64,000 bases of DNA from Riptortus pedestris (taxonomy: Eukaryota; Arthropoda; Insecta; Hemiptera; Alydidae). A program made the position numbers and the translations under genes. Numbering within the stretch: the stretch's first letter is position 1; each line of letters begins with the position of its first letter. The stretch spans positions 46,155,001 through 46,219,000 of the forward strand of contig CM032231.1 in the NCBI GenBank assembly GCA_019009955.1. The letters are read 5' to 3'. Below, piece after piece: positions 49,912 through 61,900 of this stretch. The notes beneath the pieces are model-generated. The model was not told the origin of the DNA, ran no database searches, and worked only from the letters and a program-made list of their open reading frames with translations.

Positions 49912-52900
49912 TTAGAACGCCCTTAGATTGTTTGAAAGTATGTCACGTCACACATGCTGGGTCAAAAAGTAAAAAAAAAAATTTTCTTTAAAATATCTTA
50001 TTCATTTTCATCCCCAACACTTTTTGAGCTTTGTAGCACCTTATGAAGGTTAAAATAGCGGTCGTAATTTGGGTTTTGTTGTTACCGAACTTCATATTTA
50101 AACATTTTATGTAAAAATAAAGATCAATTTTGTTAATGGCTGAAATCAGACCGGCGAGAGGAGGAATTTCGAAAATTTAAAATATCTCCGCTATTATACT
50201 ATTATTATTGTGATGACGTCATCAATTAAGATTTTTTGTTCTTTACTTGAAAATGTTTATTTGATTTATACCATATTTGATATTTGTTATTGGCTGAAAT
50301 GACACATGGAATATTGGGGTTTTAAAGGGGGCAGGGATTCAAAAACTAAAATATCTGTGTTTTGGGGTCTGGAAATGTTGTAGAACCAATCTACTTAAAC
50401 AAATGACGTTCTACAATTGTTGCTCTATGGGTGTTTTTTTTTTGTAATTCAAGTGCTAGTGATATTTGTACTTTCTTCTTTTCATCCGTCAGTACCCATA
50501 CCACTTTCACTCACTAATTTTTACATAGAAATAAAGAATATGTGATGAGATTAGATCACAAGTGTGCTGTACCAGCAGTGGAAAATTGCTTAGTTTATGC
50601 AGCCCCTGTATTACGGATTTTCTTCAAATAATATTTTCTTTTTCAAGTTTTTTGGCATATCCCTTCACCTTTGATAGTATATTTGTAGTTAGGTCGGTCT
50701 TCTTTAACTCTTTTGGCTATGCTTTTTCCTTCTAAAATATACAGGATTTTTTCTTTGTAACTTTTTGTATTCATAATAACTGTTTTGTTTATCTTATCTG
50801 CTTTTATTATAATATCTTTATTTCCATTAAGAAATCTTTTTGAAATTTTCTCTAGTTTAATAAACTTTTTAGCCATTTGATGCACATGCCTATATGTGTT
50901 TGAATACTTTTGTAATCCACATTGTTAATGAACCATAATCTTAATAAAAGTAAAGATAGAATAAGACATAAAATGGTTGGTTTAATAAAACCAATAATGA
51001 TTGGTTTTATTAAAACAACCATTTTATGTTTTATTCTATCTTTACTTTTATTATTTACTGCAGAACTGTCTAACATGCATTCCACATCTATCAAATCTCT
51101 CACATCAGTTTTATCAATTTTTTTTTTTTAAATATCATATTTATAATTGTATGCAAAATAATACTTTAACTTCAATGGGAACATTTTCATTGGATAAATC
51201 TTCCACTCATTCTGAAATATTTACTTTTCCCAACTCTTTGATATTATTTATTTTCATGATTCATTCAGTTTCTTATAAGTCAATAGTAGTATTGACTACC
51301 AGTTGTTACCTATTATCTGCTATTTTGGCATTCAACTCTTCTTTGCCTATTTTAATTTGTTTTTTAATCTTATTTTATAAACCATAATTTTACTGGTTTT
51401 ATAAACTAATTATTTTATTTTTAAGGTCATGTATATATGTCAAAAAAAAAACATTTAATAAACTTAGGTAAAAAAAGATTATACAGAATTTTTGCGGTCT
51501 CTGACCGAGGCAGTCTCATGAAATTCTTGTAAATTCTATTTGCTGGCCAGAAGTTAGTAGGAAAAATTTAATTCTGATTTAGGAGCGAAAAATGTATTCT
51601 AAACACAATTTGTTATTTGCACTTTTTCCATAAAACATATATTTATGAAGATGAAACTTCTTTGAAATCCTCTGAGCCATGTTTAAATGATTGAGTAAGA
51701 AACGAATGGACAGACTGGCATATAAGATTTTCAACTTTGATGCCATTGCTCATTAAGTAATCTTAAATGTAATAAAAAAAATAAAATAAAAACAATTATC
51801 TCCATGGAATTCAAGTAGAATATTACATAAACCATTGAGATTTATTTATACCAATAGTGTATACTGTGAAATCCCATGCTTGTCTCACTTACATAGTCTC
51901 TATAAAGAAGGAACATTGGGAGTTCAGAAAACAACATAATGTATAATGTTAATTTCTCATAGTCTAAAACAAATAACTTGCATCTCCTAAAAATCATGTT
52001 TTATTAGAATCGCCTAAGGACGTAATGGCTTTCATTCCATTTGTGGAATGTCTATCTATTTTCATAATGTAGGAAAATAGTTGAGCTTTGTATTACTATT
52101 GATTGTTAGTTAAAACCAAGAATGTATGTAGTGTGTGGAATTCAAAAACATTATATGGGCTTTTTAATTAACAATGCAATATATGTAATGTATTATTGTA
52201 GGTAAACATGCCTACTGACAGTTTTGAATCACCGTTGACCCTGGCTGCTTGTGGTGGCCACGTCGATCTTGCTCTTCTTCTGATTGAGCGAGGTGCTAAT
52301 ATCGAAGAGGTCAATGATGAAGGTTATACTCCATTAATGGAAGCTGCACGAGAGGGCCATGAGGATATGGTAGCAGTTCTTCTTGTGAAGGGTGAGTTTT
52401 TTAATACTTTATATAATAAATCTGCAGGGGAGTTTTGAAAAAAAAGAAAGAAAAAAAAAAGAGTACATTTGTAGATTATTAAAGGAGAGAATTGCTTTAT
52501 TCCGAAAAAAAAAAAAAAAAAAAAAAAGAAAATTTGAAACGTTTAATAGGGGTGGATGGATTTATCATAGTTAGATACCAGAAATAGATTAATGGCAAAT
52601 AGAAAATTAAATATAATTTTCATACTACTTAGTAAATATTCTTTGTTCCTCTCTTCCAAAAAAAAATTTCTATCTATGCTGTAGGACATTTATGGCATTC
52701 CTTGAATGTTTCTGGCTGATGGAAGTGATGGTACTGCATGCATGTTGAATGGTTTTTGCAAGTTTTGTTCCTTTTTATTGAAACACTGCTGGTTTCTCTT
52801 TGTAAACAAGCTTATTCTGCCTAAAGTAAAATTTGGGCCTTCTAATTTTGTTTGCTACTTGATGGTAACTACTGGGATGTGAAGTGAATGCTATGGCATA

Positions 52901-55900
52901 AGTTGTCTTGTAATATAAGATAAACTTTGAAATGTTTACCCTATTTGGATCTTAATAATTGATTAGACACTAAGATTTATTCATTCATCATCCTGTGTCA
53001 CACCTCTATTTCCTATTAAAAATAATATAATTTATCCTTGCTTAATTGCAGGAGCAAATATAAATGCCCAAACTGAAGAAACACAGGAAACTGCATTAAC
53101 TCTTGCATGCTGTGGTGGTTTTCTGGAGGTAGCTAACTTCCTTATAAGGAATGGCGCAGAAATTGAGCTAGGAGCGTCAACACCTCTCATGGAAGCTGCC
53201 CAAGAGGGTCACTTGGAACTTGTCAGGTAAATGTCATGATTATAATAATGAATGATAAATTTTATTGTTAGTTGATACCGTGAACTATTTTTGCTTTTGC
53301 AATCACCCTTTGAAGTTTAAAAATCAAAATTATTTAAAAAGTTTCTCACCATTTTAATAAATAATAACACTATAAGAAACTTAAAGGATTTTATTATAGA
53401 ACAAGTATTGCCCTTAGACAATACCTAATATCTTTGATATTTATCAATCAATCAATTTTATTCATTGCTTACAGGTTTTCCATTGCAATGGGATTCGGCT
53501 TGTATAATTTTCTTAGTATTTTAGCTATACTTTGGTAATGAAACTAATTAATTTATATAATTGTTACGTTAATATAAAAAGTTGTGAAAACAAAACTATA
53601 AGTCAAAACTCTGTATATAATTATTATTTATAATAATAATATCAAATAAGTTGATTAATTTTTGACTATGGCTTCTATCATATATGTGAAAGCTTAACAA
53701 CTATTTAAGTAACAATTTTTCCATCTAATTAATAATCCTTTAAAAATAAAAAGATATTCACTTGAAAAAGAGACAAAAAAAAAGGATGCAATTTTTAATT
53801 AGAAACAATAACTATAAATAAATATGATGACACTAGTCATTTATTAAAATAGATTGTATTTTATGCCACATGACTCATAAAACTATATAATTTTTTTAAT
53901 GGCTCTGGTTTTCTGGAATTTAATGAACTACGGAGAGTCTTTACTGAATCAGGTTGTATATCCTCTGTGAAAAATTTAGAGCAAATCAATGAGTATGCTG
54001 AACATTTTAGAAATGTATGGTATATTATAAGTTATTTTTTCCTACTCTAATAAGTAGCCTGGTGTTCATAATGAATTGCTAATATATACCTATTAGAAGT
54101 AGGGCATTACGAACAACATGAAGTGATGCTTAATGCATAGCAAAATAAGATAAAAAAAATACCTAGCTTTAAAAGGTAATAAGTAGATTAATTTTGAAAA
54201 AAGTTTGAGCACATTCTAACATGCATCCTAATCATCCAGCCACTGTAGAAAATTGACATTGGAATTCTAATATAAATTGTCTTAAGGTTTTTCTTCTAAA
54301 TGTTAATTCACTAATTTCTCTGAGGTCTCTACATTAATAGAAGAGTCATAAATGTTGTAACCCCCTTGCCCTGCTGACAAATTTGCATGTTCACCATCCT
54401 TGTTGAAAATAAAGAAATGCAAATCAATATGCGAACACCAGTAAAATTAGAATGGATCTCGGCCCTAACTAATTTTCCACACCAATTAAATTGAATCCAA
54501 AAAAGCCTCTCACGCAGGTGCTGTTGTAAACTTGTGTAGATTTCCCACATGCTATAACACCACTTGAATTACCCATTTACGTTTGAGAATATACCAATTC
54601 ATTCACTTCTTAATATTCCAAGTAAATGAAGAAATATAGCTTCAATAGTTTAGAAGCTCCTTTATAATTGTGAAATGGGTGGAGGATTAAATCAAAACTT
54701 TAATTAGGGCTGGACCAGGTGTATGGAACGCCTCGGGTTATCTGGATGTGACCAGATGACTTAAGATAACCAGTTCACTAGAACGAAGTCTCCAAGGGTC
54801 TGTCCTCTGACATTATCTTAAATGGCTGAATACAATTTTCTGCTCATCCCCTTTTTTATTCTTGAGGCCTCGTTAGGACTTTTAAAATAGCTAAAGCTCA
54901 TTCCCAAAAGAAAATTTATGATCACAAATCATCTATATGCTGTGTCAATTTGAATTGATGTATTTTTATCAAATTATAATCAAGTTAAATACAAAAGTAC
55001 CTTTCGGTGACTAAAAGTACAAAAGTCACCACATGTCAAAAAATGTTCAAACCTCTTAATTTCATGTAACAAACTTCACAGAAGCGCATTAATAATGTTC
55101 TAAAAGAGTTCTAAGCTCTGATAACTCAAAATATAATATCTATGCTCAATTACTAATGGGATATGTAATGTAAATGTGATTCATTTTTGCTATAATTTTG
55201 AGAGAAATATTAATGCAAGGAAATAAATACTTCACACTATTAAATACTTATTTAATAGTGTGATGTATTTATCTTTTATAATAAGTGTTCTACTAAGACC
55301 ATGGAATTAAAAAAATTAAAGTAGTGCAACAAGAGTATTGAGTGTTGTTATTTTATGTTATCTTATTCATAAAACTGACTTCATTAGAAATTTGACAGTT
55401 TGAATAAAAGAATTTAAAGACTCAAGGAATGGAATGAAGAAGTGGAGCTAAGAGAAGCCAAAGTGGCTGGATTGAAGTGGTGTAGTTTGGGAACAGTGAA
55501 GAGCAGGCTTAAGAGTGTGTATGTGTGTGTGTGTGTGTATGTATATATATATAAAACTGAAGTCTGGGACAGTTGAATATATGTATGTATATATAAAGAT
55601 GTTATGATGAAACTAGATAGCTATTTCCTTTGCTTATATTTTGATGAATTCAAGTTAGACTGGCCAGGAGGCCATATCTACAAAATTCCAGATACTTGAA
55701 TGATTGATTAGTCATCTTTGTTGTTTTACCACCCAAAATGGCTGAAATAGTATAAGCTATCAAACTCAGCATTTCCATACTACTCCTCTCTATTTTAGTC
55801 TTTCTTTGAAATGTAGATCAATTTTTTAAATATCATAGCCTTTGAAACAAAGTAGGGTATTACTCCAAATAATTATGTTTTCTACATATTTAATGATAAA

Positions 55901-58900
55901 TTCAATGCAAATAATGTTCTTTTTCTGCATGCGCGCACCCACACACATTTTTTTTCTTCCATTTAATGAATGTGCCAATGTTAACTTTATAAGTTGTTAT
56001 AAAATTATCTTACAATATTTATTTTTTCAAAGGTATCTGTTGGAAGCTAATGCTAATGTGAATGCTCAAACTCAGACTGGTGACACTGCTTTAACATACT
56101 CCTGTGAGAATGGCCACACGGATGTCGCAAGACTCCTCCTTCAGTATGGGGCCGATTTAGTAAGTATTAATCATTTCTTAACTTTTTTTTTAAAATTTAT
56201 ATTATGTTTTATTCTAATAGAGTATTTTAATTATGTGGTAAAATGTTGGATAATTCTGTTGAAATCTGAAAATCAAAAAATTTTTCGATTACAGTACTTC
56301 CTTCACTTCGTACAAAGGAGTAAAAATGTCAATTCTTTTTTGTTTTTGTTTTTTTATATAAATGTGTTAATTTTTTTAAACTAATATTACCTTAATAGCT
56401 TCTCTATTCCTTGTCTTGTTTGACCTGTTATTCTTAAGAAAAACTTTGATTTAAGTTACCAATTTTTTTAAACTAATATTACCTTAATAGCTTCTCTATT
56501 CCATGTCTTGTTTGACCTGTTATTCCTAAGAAAAACTTTGATTTAAGTTACACTGTATGATTATATCATCAATCTTATTGTAATTTTTCTGTTCATATAA
56601 TATAAAAAGAAATGTTTTAACTCAGCTGGTTTGTGGTAATAAAAGAAAAATAAAAGCATAAAAATGCCTTAAAAAATCTTATTAAAAAGAGATGCCAGGA
56701 TAATTTAAAATTATTAAGTTTCTTCATTATTTTATTCCTAGTATGCTTTTCATATTTTAGAATGATTAAATTGAAATTTTAGTATACTGAACAATAATAA
56801 AATATTTTTATTATTTACAGAGTATTATTTCCATTAGTGATTTAGAGAATGGTTAAAATAGTTTAGTATTTTTATGTACTGTATTACTATCTAAAGTATC
56901 TGGGTGTTGCTTGGGAAATCATTGGTGACTTCTGTGATGTAGATCTAACAGAATTAATGAGTTTGAATCCTCACAACTTCCGCTATCACATGTTGTACAA
57001 AATCAACATGGCTTTGTTTAAGTAGTACACTATATACATTAAATAATCACAATGCTGTTATAGTCTGCATTTCTATTAGTAATAAATAACAAATAAGGTA
57101 GGGCAGAGATGATAACCTCACTAATCCGAATCATAAATAGAACTATCAAGTAAACTTTAATGATTACTTATAAAATTAGCCGCCTGCAATAGATATCTCG
57201 TTTGTACTTCATTATACAACAAAAATTACTTTAAATAACAGCATAAACAACTTATGTTATGTGCACATTTTCCAAAAAACTAATAGGAAACAAAATATTG
57301 CAATTTTCCATTTCAGGCCTCCCTTAAAACTCCCATTCCTCTCTGTTCCTAGATATATTAATATAACTTGTAATCATGGAAAAGTTAATAGCTAATTCAC
57401 TTACTGAGTTTTGTTAAGTTCAGTTTTGTAGTTGGTGCCCAATAAAATTGTTGACTGCCGTTATAGTCTTTAACTTTTATATCATTTATACGTTGTTACA
57501 TGACAAAAGTGTATATTACAAAAATTACTCTAAATAACAAAATAATCAACTTTTATCATGTGCAAGTTTGCCAAAAAAACAATAGGAAATGAAATATAAT
57601 GATTTTTCATTTCAGGCCTCTTTTATAACTCCTACTCCCCTTTTAGGTAAAAGCGGGAACCTTCTTCATAGATGGGAGATATAGTTACCACACCATGTAA
57701 CTCCCTTGATCGTACTGGGACTCATTTCTGAGTTTTAGCGGCACACACGTTGCATGCTTTCTTTTTTAATATATATTGATTATAATTAATATATATTGAT
57801 TATATATATTGATTATGTAATGTATTATATTATTATACTTTGTTTAATATGTATTCTATTACTATAATTGTGACCCACTTATTCCCTTATTTGTTTGTCC
57901 CTGTGAAAATCAGGTTTCCCTGCTCATGGGATCAAAACAGATGTGGCCTGTAGATATACATTATTATAATACTTTTATCTTTTTTTAATTTACACACCAC
58001 TCCACTATAATACACCAATTGTTTTAGGAACATGAAAGTGAAGGAGGAAGGACACCCCTCATGAAAGCTTGCAGGGCAGGCCACCTTTGTACGGTTAAGT
58101 TCCTCATCCAAAATAAAGCAAATGTCAACAAGCAGACAACAAACAACGACCACACTCCTCTTTCACTTGCTGCAGCAGGAGGCCATATAGCTGTGGTTGA
58201 ACTCCTTCTTGCCAATAATGCCAATCCATTCCATAAACTCAAGGTAAGATAGTCTTAGTCAATAGTGCTTGACAAAAATCACCAGAATATTAAAATACAG
58301 AGTATGATTATTTTTAATTTGTGAATATTCAAAGCCACAGTGATATCTGATGCTCAATTTTGTCAACTGAAACTAATATATATGAGAGGGAACGTATATG
58401 AGAGTGAGAAAAGTATTAAGATTTGCAAGTTTTTTACTGAATTGATGGCCCCTTGCAATAAATTTAAGTACAGTTGTCCTTTAATTCTTTATAGTATTAT
58501 ATTATTGGATTAAGCATTACTCTGTTGTTATGCAAGTGAAGATTAACATCTCTTTGATCAGTGAAGGCGGCTCCTATTTATGACTAATCTGCCCTATTTT
58601 AAACAGGTTAAATCCCCCCTGAAAAGAAATAATTGCTCATACATTATTTTCTTTACAAAATATATATTTAACTTTTGCAATATTATATTAAATGGCAATG
58701 GTGGAAACAAGACTACTTCAGTGCATGGAGGGTCGAAGGCCAACTTTTTCTGACATATAACACATATATCTCGTTCTTTTTTGGATCTGTTATCCTAAAA
58801 AGGATCATACTCGTCACTGTATCTGTCATCTAATATCTTTTTAAGTAGTTTACATAAATTTACAAACTTGATATGTGTTGTTTATTTTAATTCTTGACTG

Positions 58901-61900
58901 TCATTAGTAGTTACTTCCACTGAACTTATCTTCTCTCTTTTTTCGGAACTTAGTTTTTGTTGATGGTCATAATGTGTTATTTATTGTATTATATCAAAGC
59001 TCTTTTTGGAACTTATTAAAGGTATATGTTACGTGATATCACCTTTAATGGAAATGAGGTATTGAGGTTGACCTCATGACACGATTCTCAAAACATTTCC
59101 TCAAATGTCCATCAATCCTACGTAGGAGATGATGAAATTGAATTCTGGTTATAACCCCCTCCTCATTTTTAAACTATACCATTCTAACTTTTTATAGCTA
59201 GGGAGCATTTTGTTAAATTTATTGACAAAATTTAAGAGTCCATTGTGAAGTCTAAATTTGTTGAATTCTTTAAAATAAAGTAGTCAACAGATCAAAACAG
59301 ATAAGATAAAACAGTTTCTCATAAACATTACTTTCATGAAAAAAAAAATATGAATCTCGTTCTGTGCATAATCTCAATATTTGATTCCAATGTTAAGTGT
59401 GTTGGTCTCATTTTATTTCATGTTCTTATTATTCAGGTAATCCAACTAGTATAACCAATTTCTCTTTCCCAGTGAAACTCCCTAAACACAACACTGAAGC
59501 CCGTGTTGGTTTTTTTATATTTATAGTAGTAAGAATCCAACATTGACCTTTAAATTGACATTATTGTTCCTTTCAAAACAAAGGACACTGACTGCTGTGT
59601 TTAGGGATTTCGGAATATTTTTTTTTTAATAAGTATTATTTTTGAATATTTTCCGCTGTTCCAAAAGATGAGTCTCATGACCATTTCATGTTCATTATAA
59701 CTGCTTAGCACAGTATTATTCTTTTTATCAGCGGTAAGTAAAATATAAATTTTGGACAGCTAGTACTTTGTTTTTTATTTCCCCCACATGAGGACATATT
59801 TTTATGATCTATTTTCTCTGTCAGAGGCTCTGTAAAATTTATACTGTTGTTAGGGAAAGCAGGTAAGAAAAAAACAAAAAAAAAAAAAAATATGTTTAGA
59901 ATTATTGTCCCTCTCTAAACCCTCCCTTCTATTCCTGGTCCATTTTCAGTCATTCACGACTATGAACTTATTGTTAAATGAAATGGCTAAATATCTTGTA
60001 TTGGTACAGATCAAATAAATGTTTTTGAGTCAGGACCACAAAATCTTAATTGATGACATCATCACACTACGTATTTCCATGCATCTCACAAAGTTCAATG
60101 AAATTAATTTGGATATTTAACCTTCAAATAAAGTGGTTCATGATATAGCAAATTATTGTTAATATGACATTAGTAGGAGTGGGTGTGTACTGAAGTCTGA
60201 AAACTAATGAACCCTAATATCTTGATTAATGTTCAAGATAGAGAAATAAATGTATATAACAACATTTATTGAACATCATATTTGCAATATGATTGGTTCA
60301 ATATTATTTTTTGATCCAGTTCAAAATAACAGAGCCATTTTAAATTTCCCCCATCTGAACACACCTCTCTCTTGTGCGATTTCAGCCATTAACGAACTTG
60401 ATCCTTATTTTTACATAAAATGTTTAGCTATCGATATATCAAATAAAGGGTTAATACCGCCATTGTATATAATATTGTTGTCATACTCTTTGGTGGAGGC
60501 CACTGTCATTGGCTGATGATCGAGTACAGCTGGCTTGACCATCAGCTAGCAACGATGATCTCCAGTGAAAGGTATGGCAACAGTTTAAATATCAAGTTTG
60601 GTAATGATAGAAAAAAAAATTGTGACAGCATTAACAGACAAATTACAGACAGTTCTGAATGGACCTCATTTTCATCATCTCCTTGGTAGGGACATTTGAT
60701 GGAAATGTTCAAAAATTGCACATGAGTACAATCTCAATAGGTCATTTCTCTTAAGGAAAATATGTTAAAATGCTAATATCTCAGTTAATATTAGAGATAT
60801 AGAAAGATTGTATAGAGCAACAATAATTGTTGTTATTATTGTAATTACAATTATTGTAGTAGGAACAACAGTTCATAAATTAAATTTGCAATAATATTGG
60901 TTCGTTATATAACATTTTTTGATCTGACTCTCTTTAACAGCTATTTCTCTTTTTCTCTCCCCCCTGTTTGTTATCTTCAAAAATATCGGTTCCGAGTTAT
61001 AAAAATCCAAAATTGTAATTACAAATAGCTGTTGTTGATATTTTATTTTTCATCTTTGTCACTGTAAGAGGTATTTTCCTGAAACATTTATTTGTTTAAG
61101 GAGTTTTTTTCATATGTTTTGGCAGTTTAAGGATGTATTTACTATAATTGTGTTCATCTTTCAGGATAATTCAACTATGTTAATCGAAGCAGCAAAAGGT
61201 GGCCACACGAATGTTGTCCAGCTACTCCTGGATTATCCTCACTCAATAATGATGAGCAATAGCCAACAGCAGCAACAACAACAGCAAGCTCAGGGACAGA
61301 CTCAAGGACAGCAGGTGTCGAGTGTAGGTGCTCCTGTTGGACCTGTCAGCTTCCATGAGTTGGCAGACTCAGTCCGAGCTCTTCCCCCTCCTCTTCCCGA
61401 TCAACCAGACCCAACAACCGCTAAACCTCCTCCTCCTACATTAACAAGTGAGACATTTTTATTATCAGAGTTTTATATATATTGTTTATCTTGTTTTCAT
61501 CAAATGAGGGAGGTGCTTGGTATAATGAAAAAATATTGGGTGTATGAGTTTGTACCCTTCACAAAAATGACAAAACATTTTTGTAAATGATGTGTACCAT
61601 TAATATGCTGAAATATATTGTTTACACTAATATATTACAACTTCACGGGGGTGCCGTGTCCGTGCGAGTAAAGGCATGGTTACATCTACCACTATCATCA
61701 AGAAGCTGATGGTAAAAGTAGGTGATGGTTTGTTCTCCATCAAGAGTGAACATTAGTTCATGAGCACATGTGTCATAATGCTTGTAGCCAGCAGGTGTCT
61801 GGTACGAGTATATTTGTCTGATAGCCCCTCGGGATGATTAATGATTTTAACTCTTAGATCCTTTCCACAGACCCGCCCCCTCTCCTCCCCGGGTACAATG

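Larger units (their letters stand above)
49546..52201 (+). other. mask intron 8
   Basis: 2,656 bp, GTATTA...TTGTAG. It holds HINE-like pieces in both orientations, a Penelope-like fragment and a long palindrome (separate entries). The remainder (51400-52201) is AT-rich with nothing recognised. Confidence 0.85.
56160..58027 (+). other. mask intron 11
   Basis: 1,868 bp, GTAAGT...TTTTAG. It contains a 92-bp tandem duplication and two copies of the second dispersed repeat. The stretches 56552-57104 and 57651-58027 show only AT-rich sequence, with a short TTAATATATATTGA tandem near 57770-57815. Confidence 0.85.
58244..61164 (+). other. mask intron 12
   Basis: 2,921 bp, GTAAGA...TTCAG. It contains a HINE-like fragment at 59035-59155 and large HINE-like sequence at 59895-60965 that ends 200 bp before exon 13. 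The stretches 58244-59034 and 59156-59894 show nothing recognised. Confidence 0.85.

Noticed and set aside
55842..56384. 180-codon open frame around exon 11
   Set aside because: Only 56033-56159 is homologous to Mask; the rest is intron read through by chance in AT-rich sequence.
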